DNA from: Casuarius casuarius
Lineage: Eukaryota; Chordata; Aves; Casuariiformes; Casuariidae
Direction: 5' to 3'
Assembly: GCA_003342895.1 (NCBI GenBank)
Contig: PTFA01000279.1
Span: forward strand, 574,805-638,804
Length of the DNA: 64,000 nucleotides
Shown here piece by piece: positions 35,101 to 47,870 of this stretch (position 1 is its first letter; the number at the start of each line of letters is the position of its first letter). The notes under the pieces were generated by a model. It was not told where the DNA came from. It was given only the letters and a program-made list of their open reading frames with translations, and did not search any database. The position numbers and the translations under genes are program-made.

Positions 35101-38100
35101 ATTTATTTTTTATTGGTAGCAATGCTTTAGCTTTATAAATGCAAGATCTGAACTATTCTGGTAGTGACCTAGGGAAGGCTTGCTTAATAAAAGTAAAAAT
35201 ACATTTGGGAAGTTTTAAATGAGACAGCTGCAGAGAACTCTTTCTGCTTTGGTTTTGGCTGAACATGGCTAAATCTGTTCCTCAGCAAGCCCATGAGGGA
35301 ATTTAGGGGATGGAGAGCAGGGAGCTGCCTGAGGATGAATGTAAAAAGGAGCAGGAGGTGACTGGCATATTTCTGCATCCCTTCTCTCTGTGAGGTTTTA
35401 GGGCATCTGATCAGCCGAATGCCTCCCTGAAAAGCACAGCTGGAGTGAGACTCAGATCTCAAAAGGTCAAGTGTGGTGGCTGTTTCAGCCTTGTCACCAA
35501 GCAGTGGCTCCAGACCGATTTGTGACCTTCCCCTTCTGCTCCACCATGGAAGGGAGTGTTTGCATGCCTGCTGACAGCTTTTGCAATGGGCTCTTACTGA
35601 TTCACAGTTTCCTGGTTCAAGCTGACTGTGGCATTGGGAACACTGATTATTATTGTCATTTTTCATCCCTTTGACAGTTTTCTTTTTCATCTTTTGATCT
35701 ATCCACATTGAAGCCAATAAGCCCAAAAAACTCCCTCCCACCCACATGCACGTACTGCACAGTGTATTTTTCTGATAGTCACATTGAGCAAACTTCAAGA
35801 CAAATTCTGGGTAATTTTCATCTCCATTTCACCATCAGATCATTAAAATGAGACAAGTAAAACATCTCAGAATAAAAATGACAGACAAAAAATCAAGTCT
35901 TAAAATATTAGCAGCTGTAAATTTGATAAGATTCCATGTTGACTTTAGATTTCTGGTACCTTTTACAAGTTTCAGCTGTAAGATGTGAATCTTTTATTGT
36001 GCATTCCCAGGGAGATAAAACACAGCTATTGCTTGTGACATTTGGCTTCTGTACCTTTAACAAAATGCCTGTTCCTTAGTTGCCATATGCTACCAAAAGG
36101 AGTAAGATTTTAATTACCAGTCAATAAAGTGCCTTCACATTTTTTCTGGTAATAGACCTGAGAGAAGTGATTTTTACTCACTAGTTATATAGTGCCTCTT
36201 AAAATGTCAGTGGTGAGGTACATACTGAGGTTGCTGAAAGTCAGAGAGGTGTTTATTTGCTACTTGCATTTCCCCTCTGTCCCTCTGGGTCCTGGCAGTG
36301 GTTTCTGCACAGGGAAACCCAGGTTACTGCCAGCCCCATGTGCTGGGTATTCTGGGAGTGCGCCAACCACCTTGTGCCAAAGCTGGGCCAGGGACAGTGC
36401 TTCAGTGCCTTATTTATGAAGCCTTGCCCCAAGCATCCTGCTGTCATCAGTGGATGGAGGGCGGTGCCTCCAAGCCTTTCCTCAGAGTTGTTCTTGGAAG
36501 ATGCCTTTTCCTCCCTGGCGAGGGCATGTAGAAGGACACCAGCCTCCTCACTTACATATTGAGTGTCTCCGTCTTTCACATCCGCATTTGGAAAATGAAA
36601 CAAGGGATTGAACAGAGAAGTACTCATCAGCCATAGGAGAGCAAAAAAATGTGGCTCCAGTTGCAAGACCTGGGGAGCTCGACTTCACTGGGTTATGGAG
36701 AGGAAGACTGTGAGCTGGTGGGATGACAGACTACCCTCATGGAGGATGGTGCAGAGCTCCAGTTTTTGTAGGGGAAGGCACTGGGAGAAAAAAACCACTG
36801 GATCATGGAGGTGATGCTCTAGCTCCAATTCAGGGAGTTGGAGCACTGAGGAAAACCTGCTGATGGGCAGTGGTGGAGTCCCCATCTGGGGGTATCTCCC
36901 TGTCCTGCCTCAGCAGACATGAGTCAGTGCAGGAAAAGCTGGAGGGAACTGTGCAACTTGTGTTCCTTCTTGGCCTTACAATCTGTCATCTCTGAAAGGC
37001 TCTTCTGAACATAAACATTTTTTTCGTATTATGACTTATTGCTCAGTACTTTGAGAGCTTTGCATTTCCCAGATATCCCTTTGTGGGGATGCTATAAAAG
37101 AAGTAGGATTTGGTGCCTCCATGGGCCAAAGACTGTGTGGCATCATGCTGAGTGAAGTCACTGGTGAGACTGGTGCAACTAAAATACAGGTTCTGAATCG
37201 GGGCTGGCGAGGTGGGCATGAAGCAGGGCTATTCATTCAGCCATTCCCAGGAGAAACAAAGTGCTGGGATGCATACAGACAGCACCCTGAAGAGGTGTAA
37301 AAGCAGATGGACATGGGATATTCAGGCTGGAAGTGAGCGTGGAGGCACTGCTGCAAACTAGACTGTGCAGATTAGCAGAGCGAGAAAAGAGACAAGGATG
37401 GCTCTCTGACCCTATAGACCTTCAGCTCAGGAAACAGTTCTGGGTCATTGCACTGTACTAATTAAACTGCTGAGAAACTCTTGAGTTTCTGTGCATGTGG
37501 GTGCTGCTCTGTTGGGGGCAGTCATGAAAGGGAATTTCTTTGTCAGAGCTTTGGGGCTGCACATGTCTGGCAGAACGTAAAAGCATCAGAGAAGTAAAAA
37601 TTGCTTCCATTAGCACCTAAATGGCTCTGTGTCTGCAGATGACAAATACGCTGCTTCTGTCAAAAGAGAGCATGCTGACACAGTTCAGGAAAGCTAAATA
37701 CAGGCAGATTCAGCACAAGGGACATATGTTGCTTCCTGCAGAGGGACAAATCCCGTTGCCTCTATATGGCACAAATTCCTGTTACCTTCCAAGGGGCAGA
37801 GAGCTCACCTGCTTGAGTCATACTGTACTGTGGAAGGGCCTGACCCAGCTTTGTGTGGGACTCCCCAAGGTATCATATGGGCTCTGGGCAATTCAGCTGC
37901 TACCAGAGTTTGGGAAACAGAAGCAGTTATTACACTGTGCCTGCAGCAGGCCACAGGGAGATGAAATGGCCGTGAATAAAAACATGAAAATCTGTCCCAG
38001 AGACACCTTTGCAGTGAGGAAGCTGATGGTGGGGAGGTCCAGCAGGAGAACGGTGGTTAGTTTGACTCATTGATCATGGAAGGCTGCTGATCTAAATCCA

Positions 38101-38487
38101 GCTGTGGTGCAAAGCCCTGGGTGAAGGAAATGTGAGGGCCACGAGTGTTTGGTAGGAAAATACAGAGCATCTTTCACCATTTTCTCAGAGCTGAGAATGT
38201 GCAGGGGTGTGTGTCAGTCATAGTGTTGAAAGTCACTTGCTGGAGCAGGTAGGACCTCCTATATCCAGGCCCCCAGACAGTGACAACTAGTCTGGGCCTT
38301 CTCCCTGAACTGGTGTGTCCTGCTGGGTGAGGAGGTTCAGCGCCGGCAACAGGCTGTGGGCAGGGACAGCAGTTTGCCTATATGAGGAAACCTGTAGGAT
38401 AGGGACCTTCTCCTGATAGGTAGTCTCTCCTGGTAGGTATCCTAATGCAAGTACCTACTTTGATGACAGGTCTTTACTTAATTGCAG
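32160..38487. other. Long intron or intergenic stretch
   Basis: This lies in the intron between exons 4 and 5 of the + gene model. The longest open frame is 35184-35798 (-, 204 codons), without recognisable domains. I see no other gene or named repeat. Confidence 0.35.
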
Positions 38488-38633
38488 GGTTTGGACAGAA
38501 GAGGCTTGGAAGATTTCATCAGGAAGAGTTTCCTTGAGACTGTCCTACATCAAAGATATGAGACTCTTCGCACCAGCTCTGGGGGGTCACGTCTGGATTT
38601 TCAAGGATTCTGTGCACTCGCCAAAGAGATTAA
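38488..38633 (+). CDS. Unnamed + strand gene, exon 5
   Basis: After TTACTTAATTGCAG the frame reads GLDRRGLEDFIRKSFLETVL, HQRYETLRTSSGGSRLDF, QGFCALAKEI and two bases (AA), at the donor TAA|GTCAGT. The next exon supplies G, giving Lys. If not spliced here the frame ends at TAG 38656-38658, which would make it a terminal exon. The Gly-Leu-Asp-Arg and LDFQGF spacing faintly recalls a degenerate EF-hand pair, but the acidic calcium ligands are not complete, so I do not call one. Confidence 0.55.
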
Positions 38634-41339
38634 GTCAGTTCATGAGTCCAAGACGTAGCTGCAGAAGAGTAGCTGTATTTCTTAACACTTGCACTAAATC
38701 AATCAGTCTACATGTCACAGGGAAGAACTATCTTATAGCCCTTTTGACTGTTGTATGGTCTTTGAGCTGATGGCTTTAGCACCGAGACAACGAATCAATA
38801 GGCCCTTTTTCAAAAGCTGCTAAAAGCAAAGCCTGTTTAATAGGAGACTACAGGTAACTGGGACTGACAGAAAGATGTTGTTTCTAAATATCAGATAGAT
38901 AGTTTTTCAATGGGTCATGTCTTACAACAGCCTGTGTTCCCAGCTGCTGTGTGCCACGGACTAGCTTGCGTCGGTGAAACACACTTTGTGCGGTCTCTCC
39001 TGGCAATGAACCCATGATGGGGTTTTCCCCCGTGCTGCTTTTACAAGACTACAAAAGCAGAAGGGAGGGATGCTCAGATCCCTTCTGATGATGATGGTTG
39101 CTATGAATTCAAGAAATAATAGTAATAAACCAAATGGACCTCCCCGTGTGTAAGAGTCATACTTTCTGCCATGTTCCTCCTTCAGTGTATCTTGTAGGGT
39201 CAGACTGCAATTCCCCTCCCCTGCTGTGCCCCACCCAGGGTGGAACATGGCCAAGGACACCATCCAGCCCCATCAACCCTCCTATGCTGCTGATTTCTCA
39301 TGCCACTGCTCTTCTTGTGAGGGGATAGCCACCCCACTTTGTGCTAAGTGAAGCATAGCTGAAACCCAGAAGTCCTGCATCTGCAAACAGTGGTGTAGAT
39401 ACCTCCAGGGGAAGAGATTGACCAACTGTCTCCTTTTTCCTTGATTTCCCTTCTGTGAAGGGGCAATCCTTTCCTACAGGCTCCAGCCCAGCAGCATATG
39501 CTACATAAGGCTGGGGAAAAGAGGANTTGGTTCCCTGCACCTTGCTATTTGCTGGGATTTTTTCTGTGTCAGCACCTGCAATTACAGCTCTTTAGGGGTG
39601 CTTCCCTCTCCACTGACAGTAATGCATGTATGCATATGTTTGGCACTGCTACAATTACTGCCTATCATGATTAGATTGTGATTATTCTCTGAAGTGGCAA
39701 TTGGTTCCTGACCCAAGCTGTTAGACTCCCATAATAGCATGGCTAATAGACAATGACACCTTTGCCTTTTGTGCAGCCTGTTTTACAGGCCAGATAGTGA
39801 GTATACTTATAGGTTTGCAGGCCATTTGAGAATAGATGGCTGACTCTGAAAACCAAACCTTGAAGGTGACCTGCAAAGATCATTTGCCACCACAAGGGAC
39901 ACACAGGCTTGGAAAGAATAAAAATAAATAAAAAAATAAATAAGAAAAGAGCCTGACCCCCAGTTCTGGACTTCCAAAAGGCCTTCGTGATTGCTCCTAT
40001 AACAAAGCAGAAATGACCTCTGTGCTACCAAAGTAGCCTTGGCAAATGGGTGGCAGGGACCTAAGCAAACAGTGAGGAACTCATACAACATTGAACTAGG
40101 CCATGCACTGCTACAGTAGGTCATTGCTGGGAGGAGACTAGAGCAACCCAAATGCCTGACTAAGTAGGATAGACCTGCTGAGAGTTATAGATCCTTCATA
40201 GCTTTCTGACTGTGATTGCTCAGAGAGAAAGAGAGGTGGCAGGAGACATTCAGGGTGCCGGTTCAGCCTGGCTTGCTCTGGGCAGGTGGTCATGGCAGGA
40301 GACTCCTGCTCCCAGACCTCACTGTACTGATGCAGCAGCACTGCCCAGTGAGCTGAGGGGTGAGAGCGGTGTCCAGAAGCAGGGCTATGACAATTTTCTG
40401 CGTTTTTTCCGGTGTTGCTATGGGCCCAGCAAGCAAAGGCTATGCAGATAGTGTAACTAGTTAAACATTGGCATTAGAAGACTAGAAATAATCTCTGAGC
40501 CTTAAGGTGGGTGCTTTTCAAGGAGCATAAAAAGCTGGGTAGAAGTGGACTCAATTATTTGTACTTTGGGAGTGTTGAGGAGTGTTTAGGTACAGACTGC
40601 CATGCTAGGCACTGTACAAGATGTGTGGGCTGGTCCCTTTGCCTGTGCAAGGATTGAAGTTAAGGCAGGTCTGCTCGACGAGCATGCATGCCGACCCATG
40701 GTGACCGTGTAGTCTTGGAATTCACTCTTAGATGCTCTGAGATGACTGTGACTTTTGAGAAGGACAGAAATACTTTTTCTGCTCAGCAAATTGTGTCTGG
40801 GTTACAGAGGCAGCTGGTGCCCAGCAGATCAGGAGTTACTGTTTTTGCCTTTGCTCATCATGTCTGCAACCACCTGTTGGATCCCAGACTATACACCTTG
40901 CACCAGACCCTGGGATGGGGGTTCTAGCCAAAATCTTGCTTCTAGACACATAGATTATACTACAGGGATAAAGCTGTGTGTCCTAGGAATAACTAGCTGT
41001 ATACTACCTTTTGACTGACTCTAGGCTTTTGAACTCCATTCCTTGTGGCTGTGGTGAGCTGCTGCTGAGGTCGGTGACTGCAGGTGTCTGTCACTGCCCC
41101 GGGGGGACCCCTGCCCTGTAGATTTGGCAGAAAGGCAAACCAGGCCACAGTACAGCTGAGGGCTCTGTTCCCTGCTGCCACTGAAGTTATTGCAGATACA
41201 CTCATTTGCTCCAGAACTTGTCCAGCAATTTCAGTGGAGCTACNCTTATTTACGCTGACAAAGGAGCTTGTTGACCTCAGTGGTGCTGGGAAGCCCGTCC
41301 ACACTGGGTACCTCTTGTCTTGACTTAGTGGTGACACTC

Positions 41340-42520
41340 TGTCCCGATCCAATATCGGGGGGGTTTCGTTACGATCCCAAGGACGAGATTAAGACACTAA
41401 AACCGGTCAAATATCGTACAACCTTTTAGCTTTATTTTCCACGAAGTGGGGGGGAAAAAGGTGGGGAAAGGCGAAGGGGGGAGAGAGAAAGAGAGAGAGA
41501 GAAAGAGATATTACCACCCGTGGATCCAGCGGCGTCCCGTTGGTCCTCTTCACTCTGGGTGTAAATTTTAGCGATGCNCGTGCAGTAGTTACAACTCGAG
41601 CAGGGTCCGACCCTAGGTTCCCGCTGAAAAGTTCAGAGCCGAATCAAGGCAAATTAAATAAATAAATTGTAATGACACGCGTGCAGTAGTTACAGCTCGA
41701 GATGGGTACCTCCGAAGAGGGACCGCGAACAAGGAAATCCCTGGGCAATTATAGCTTTTTCAAATTAAGTTTCCCACCCCTCACGCGGTAGTTCAGACCA
41801 ATAGTAATTTTTGGGTCTGGGGTCTCCTGCTCCCTATTGGGTCTCATCATTGTTCCTAGGCAGACTGTTTTTCTCCCTTATCTTTACTGTTGCGGTTTCT
41901 GCTGACAGATGTGTTTTGATTCCTTGGGTCCCACCCTTGTCTCTCAAGGCACAAACACAAAGAGGTGTTGTTCCAGCAATTAGCACTGCCNCAGCAGTGA
42001 CAGTAGGTGTTATCTTCCAAGGTCCTGACGAAGAGGATACAATCCGGACCCCCCCCTAATTAACACTGTTTCGGCAGTGAGGGGAGGCTTTGTTTCCCAG
42101 GGTCCTGGCGCCCAAGCAGGCCTTATTTCAAAGCCTTGACATCCTCCCTCCCGGAGTGTGAAGCATAGGAACGCAAACTGCTTGCAACTCCCTTATCGTT
42201 CCAGTCTGCACCAGCTCCGGGGCCCTTTCTCACTGCCTAAGGCTTCAGCAAATTTAGCTACTCATGCTAAGTAAGTTTTATAAAAGTTGTGCTGAGCAGC
42301 AATAATTTACAGTTCAGGTCCCAAAGTCTCTGCCCGATCGTGCCCTGGTTCGGTGCAGGCTCGGTGTGTCCCAGGTGATCGCAGGGAGACCACTTCGGGG
42401 GTCGCAGCAGCTCAGTCCTGTTTCCGCCNGGAACAGATGGCTTGTTCGGGGTTATGGTTTGCTTGCACCTTATGTACCAAGAAATGTTTAAGGCAAAAGT
42501 TCACTCATCTGTCCGCCACA
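41340..42520 (-). mobile_element. Solo LTR of an endogenous retrovirus, copy 2 (inverted)
   Basis: This 1181-bp LTR on the - strand belongs to the same family as 25621-26818. Read on the - strand it starts TGTGGCGGACAG and ends GGGACA. CACTC flanks both sides (41335-41339, 42521-42525), a 5-bp duplication; it becomes CACTCT, 6 bp, if the terminal base is shared. AATAAA lies at 41431-41436 (-). Compared with copy 1 it has an extra U3 segment containing CACTGC...GCAGTG palindromes (41975-42082) and lacks a C-rich insert near the R region. Its U5 end is more diverged. No internal viral genes are adjacent. Confidence 0.9.
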
Positions 42521-43558
42521 CACTCTCAGGCTACTCTAGGCACAAAGACCACATATATAGAGTAATAAATGAAACTGTGCAAGGGAATGTTCCCAGGCAC
42601 TCTCCCATTACTCCAGGCACTCACCCATGACTGCCCATGCTATTGAATTTTTAACATTCCCAATATGGTTTCTGAACAAGGCCAACCTAGTGTTTAGTCA
42701 TGGCTTTCCAGTTAGCATGGATCAAAGATCATTCTCAATAAGCTATCCAGGTAAGCTTGGGGGGGGGGTGTAGAGATTTAATAGTGTGCCTGCAGCTGTT
42801 GGGTATCAGAGAATGACTCTGCCCTGCTCAATCTTTTGGTATAGATGTAACCTGAATTACCTGGAGATGTGATGTGTAAGGATATATGGCTACCTGAAAT
42901 GTAAGGAAATCCGGTTTGTGAGGATGTCTGGTAAACAGCTATTCAGCATATAAAGCAAAAACAAGGAACAAGAAAAGTAATAAGCCCCCAGATACGCAAA
43001 CCTAATGAACAGGAGATAACAGAGACAATAATGAAGACCAGAGCTCTCAGGTCCCTTGTCAGTGGCCACTGAAGGGACCACTCTAGTGTAGCCTTTGAAA
43101 GGCCAGAGCTTGGTGACTGATAATAAGCAGGGGGAAGAAAATTACTGTGAGTCTCATGGAAAGAGCAGATTTACAACAGGACATTTCAGGAGGCTTGCAG
43201 CATTGTGTAGAACTTGTTATGGGATGCTGAAAAGGATTGCGGGAATGCACAAAGCATTATGAGATGTTTTTTAAGGGAAGGGCCAAAGGCAGGGAAGGGG
43301 AGAGAGCAAAGCGGATCAGAGAGGAATGATCATGGGAGAATGGCAAGGACAGGGGTTATACATTGTATANTGGTGAGACCCACAAATGGGAAAAGCAGCA
43401 GACAGACTGGGAAGGAGAAATCTCTTGGATCTTCAAGCCTACTGGATTCACCTTCTCTTAACCTGATACTTTTTAGAATAACCTTTAGAAAATGCTGTTC
43501 CTCATTAGGGGAATGTATGTCCATCTGGTACTGTAATGGCTTTTATGGACTATTGCAG

Positions 43559-43716
43559 GGCTGAACTGCTAATGGAGACAGATCTCTGCAAAAAGGAAGT
43601 TTCCAGGCTGGGAGATAGCAACTTGCTGAAGTTATGGAGCAGGATAATAAGTACAGTTGACCTGTCGAACCAGATTAAACTTGGACCATTTCCTCTTAAA
43701 ACCTTGAGCATGACAG
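43559..43716 (+). CDS. Unnamed + strand gene, exon 6
   Basis: A 158-nt exon lies between GGACTATTGCAG and the donor ACAG|GTAATC. It reads AELLMETDLCKKEVSRLG, DSNLLKLWSRIISTVDLSN, QIKLGPFPLKTLSMT. The leading G completes Lys with exon 5; the final G completes Asp with exon 7. This is one of the best-supported exons of the model because both splice sites are good and the peptide is protein-like. No family recognised. Confidence 0.55.
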
Positions 43717-44207
43717 GTAATCTACAAAAAATTGTAAGACTTAATCCAAAGCTTGGGAAGTGCTGCCCAGCATCATATCTTCCAAACCTAAACTGTGTGC
43801 TCACACTCACCTTCAGCACATGCTGTATACCTGGTGTTTGATGTTTGATGGTGGTTTTGCATTATCAATACTGAAAAAAGTAGCCCAGATATGCTCTTTC
43901 TTGTAATGCGATTGTAAAACGATTTTGCTTCTAAAACACCATGACATTGATTTCCTACAAAGTGACACTCTTGTCTCATTACGTAGATTCACTTGTTATC
44001 TGATGGATTTTAACAGCAAACATCTGGAATCTAATGATTACCCCCCCCCCCAATTAAAAAAAGAAAAAGAGAGAGAACCATGTCACATTCTTAACAGGAG
44101 CTTCAAAAAGAAGGATGAAAAAGGTGTTTGGGAAGAAATTCATGTTATTGGAGGCTTTGATGGCAGAGAGTCTGAAGACAAAAGGAAGACAATGAAGGAG
44201 AAGGAGC

Positions 44208-44224
44208 GGGGGGGGGGGGGGGGG
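44208..44224 (+). repeat. 17-G homopolymer tract
   Basis: An uninterrupted run of 17 G. An 11-C run occurs shortly before it at 44041-44051. Confidence 0.95.
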
Positions 44225-44625
44225 AATGTTGGATGGCAGAGGTATTAGCATCAAATAGGCAGGCACAGATCTGCCTACCAAGGCAGAGCAGATCTGTCTA
44301 CATGTCCAAATATCCTTTACTATGACTTCAGCCCCAGTCCATGCTGTGTTAATATTTCCTTGAAAGTGATTTTGCACATATTTGGGCTTTTAATCTCCCA
44401 GTTCCAGTGGTTCACCATCACTTCCCCCAATACAGTATGGTATTGGATAATGGAATAATTTAAAGCATGGGATTTTCCAGCATGTCTTATGCACCACAGA
44501 AAGCCAGATTTTCTCCATGATGGAGTTGAATGCCTAGCCACATAAACTTAATAGATGTAAAAAATGCTGCTTCTGAATTTCTGTTGTGGAGCACAAACTC
44601 CTCAGCCACAGCAAAAGTAAACACT

Positions 44626-44646
44626 GGGGGGGGAGGGAGGGAGGGA
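44626..44646 (+). repeat. G-quadruplex motif
   Basis: A run of eight G is followed by three AGGG units, giving four G-tracts of three or more separated by single A. This is a canonical intramolecular quadruplex pattern with one-base loops. Confidence 0.85.
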
Positions 44647-45055
44647 GTATAATGTGTGCATGGAACGTGTCAAGGAAATATAAGGTGGAAGGAAAGAGGT
44701 TTGGGAATGGGCAAGGATACTGGGAATAAGGCTTGTCTGCTGTGGAATGTGGAAGCTAAGAAGCTTGCTGTCAGTATTTCAGGATGCAAGCTGAACTGTT
44801 TTGTCAGCATGGTGTCTGCTGGTTTAAAAAGTGGCATTAGCCCAAGACTGATTGGCCCATTAGCAGCATGAAAGACCAGGCTCATTAGCACTAGCAGAGG
44901 TCTATGCTCTCAGCGGTTACTGCTAACATGGGTGTCAGGCAGCTGCCTGCATGGCAGTGCTGGTGGAAAGCCTGCTCTCCCTGAGCTAGGAAGTCCTGCT
45001 GGGGACATAGACAACCTCACCCCCCCCGAGTAAGAACAAAACACGACAAACAAAC

Positions 45056-45057
<2 letters not shown>

Positions 45058-45086
<29 letters not shown>
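45058..45086 (+). repeat. 29-C homopolymer tract
   Basis: Twenty-nine consecutive C (29 G on the other strand), preceded by CAAACAAACAA-like sequence. Such tracts can fold as i-motif/quadruplex and are prone to sequencing error, so the exact length is uncertain. Confidence 0.9.
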
Positions 45087-47439
45087 ACCAGGACACTGTC
45101 ACAGCCTGTGCGGGGTGATGGACTGAGCTGTGCACCTGCTGCTCCTATTTGCTTTTCTTGCTGAGGGTCTTGAGTTTGAGTTGCAAGGTCCCACCCTTCC
45201 CAGGCTCTGCTCCATGGTCTAGATTCATGTCCTTGCTTCGTTACCTCCTGAGCAGAGGCCTTAGTTCCCTGCCTCGCGTGTTTGTCTGCTCTATTTGCAA
45301 GGGAAAAAGGAAATAGAACAATTCAGAGGGGCAAGTGGAGTTTCAGGGCCAGGAAGGCAGAGTGGAGAAGCAGGAGAGGGGAAGGCATGATGTTATTATT
45401 GAACTTTCTCCTTGAGTTTTGGCTGTCTCCTGGTCCGCTTAACCTTCTTCCTTACAGCCTTCTCCTCCATTGGCTCAGTGACTGGGAGCACAGGAGGTTC
45501 ATCCATTTTGGGCTTCCTTGCAGGAAGCAGTGGAGTAGCAGTCCAATATGGCCTTAGTCTGTGTGGATCAACAGAAGAGTTGGGAGTGGAGAGGGCAGAT
45601 CCAAAACCTCCTCTGGAGGAGTGAACCTACATCGTCTCGCCTACACCACACAATTGCCTTCATGCAGCTGTAGCCTGGTGCTTGTGGTGAGGGACAGGTG
45701 GGTAGCTGGAACAGAGGGGTTATGAGATCACTGGTGGGGGCTAGCACAGCCTCCACATACATTGCATTGCCCACATGGCTGGGGCCTAAAGCACCTGGGA
45801 AGTGGCTTCCCTTAGCTGGTGGATGGTGACTCAACACTGGCCAGATGTCCCCTTGTCCTCCATTGAGCAGGTGTGTAAAGCTCAGACAGACCTTTCTAAT
45901 CAGGCTGTGGGGGTGAGGGGAGAGCAGGATGCAGCTTTGCTGGAGAGGAGATAAAGACAGTAGACAATAAGCAGAAAACTGATCTGCTGGGGAGTTGGGC
46001 TCTTTGGAAAAGCACAGAGCATCAAAAATTGAAAGGCTCAGCATACTAGCCCTCGTGGCTGAAGTCTTCATATGCGCATCTCACATGAGCCTTCTGGTCT
46101 CAGGCCAAGCACTTCTGAGGTATTTCTACTAACTAGGTCCCAGAATAGGAAAGGTTATATGAAGGAGAACAAATGTGAAGAATTGCTTGGAGAACTTCTA
46201 ACTAGGTGAAAAGCCAGTGTGAAGAGTTGTGTCTAATTGGTTTCTGAGATCCAGAATGCCACGCAATGTCCTTAGGCTGTGCCTGCCTTTATTTAAGTGG
46301 GATAGGTTTCTGGGATCCCTGTGAGGGACAGAGCTCATGTGACAGTAAATGAAATATGTGAGGCCTGAAGCACTGCCCTTATGTTAATTTTGAATTGGAG
46401 GAGACCCAAGTTCAGTGCAAAGGCTATTGTGAGGCACACTGGAGACAGCCTTGCTGCCTTATACTGAGACAGGCAAATGGGATTTGCTTCATGGTCGGCT
46501 GTTCTTTTGGGTGACTATCTCCCTCCTCTTCTCCCCTCACCCTGTGACTTGGCTCAGAGGAGTCAAGAGGTGACAGCTTTTGTTCCTTTTAAAGTCATTC
46601 TAAACAGGTCAGGACAAAAAGCTAATTGTGAAAGAAAAGTGAAAGAAATTTTGGGTGTGAATGTAAGACTCCAGGCAAATATTGCAACAATTCAATGAAG
46701 TAGGGAGTAACAATAGCAATGGAATCTTTCAGAAATTTCTTGCTGAGACTCTATATTGGCAGGTCAACATAAAGCATCTGGTTGTTTTCTAGTAGTGACA
46801 AAATTCATATTTACTGGGCTGCATTGTGTTTTACCACTGGTGGCGGCAGTTGGATTTAAGGGAGTGACCCTGAAAGATGTGATCTCCCTCTTTCAGTGTT
46901 TCATGGTATTTTCAGATAAATGACTGATGTTCTTAACTGATCTTTATGATTTTAAGAAGCATGTGTGACCGTCTGTCTCCAATTAGTCCCTTCAGCCCCG
47001 GAGTCTTCTCTCTTTGAAAGTCTCTCGCTTCTTTTTTGATACATTAAAAATAAAAGGAACTTCAAAGCACTCTGAAAGTTTCATTCTCCCTATTCAAAGC
47101 AGTATAACTTCACCCCTCTGGGTAGAGGTGGGACCAGCCAAGTCATGTGAAATTTTCCTGGACTTCTTCCTCTTAAGAACCATTATTTTTTTTCTACCTG
47201 ACCTATGCAATTTAGCTGAGATGGTCCCGTGGCAAAGGCCCTAGGCAAGCATAGAAATCAGGATTCAGGAGATCTGGGTTCACTTTTACCTCTGCTACCT
47301 CTGCTGAAAAATGACTCTTACTGGTGAGTGCATAATGTAGCCTATATCATCACTTTCCCTTGCTCATAGTACTGTCAGGCCCCAAGCACACCAACAGACT
47401 CTGCAAAGTCTAGTGTCTGTCCTAAGGGCTGAATTGGTT

Positions 47440-47870
47440 GTGCTCAAGACCAGCTCTGACATGGTGCAGCTGTAACCTGGGACCATGCTGCTAGGAAAAC
47501 ATCTTAGGAACAGCCACTGCTTGGTCTAGGATTTGCATTTAAGCTCAGGCCCTTCATCTTGGTCACTCCTTGAGCTATGCTGTAGGTATGCCTATGCCTG
47601 ATCTGATGCCTGGCCGATCCTGGCCTTACCTTGATCACTTGACTTCCTAGCTTGACCTCGAACCTGTCTCATCACTACAGGCTTGTCTAGTGATCATTAG
47701 ACTGTGGCTGAATTTGATTGCCCTAAATGGACGTGCTCTGCTCACCTTGTTCAGGTACTGCAGGACCATGTCCTTGTTGGTGAGGGTGCTGCTCTGCTTT
47801 ACTGTCACCCCCTGGGTCCTGGACCCCTGTCCGTCATGGAGCAGCTCCACTCTTGCTACTCTGTGAGAAG
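47440..47870 (+). repeat. Unclassified dispersed repeat, copy 2
   Basis: This is the partner of 31265-31735 in the same orientation. It shares GGTGCAGCTGTAACCTGGGA and GAGCTATGCTGTAGGTATGC with it at matching spacing, and both end in a CATGGA(A/G)CAGC...ACTCTTGCT block. Confidence 0.7.

Noticed and set aside
35184..35798. Longest open frame in the window (204 codons, - strand)
   Set aside because: Close to the longest frame expected by chance in 128 kb of both strands; irregular composition, no domain, no splice context.
37621..38073. 150-codon + frame after CTGTGTCTGCAG
   Set aside because: No recognisable motif, no phase agreement with the exon at 38488, and composition like translated non-coding DNA.
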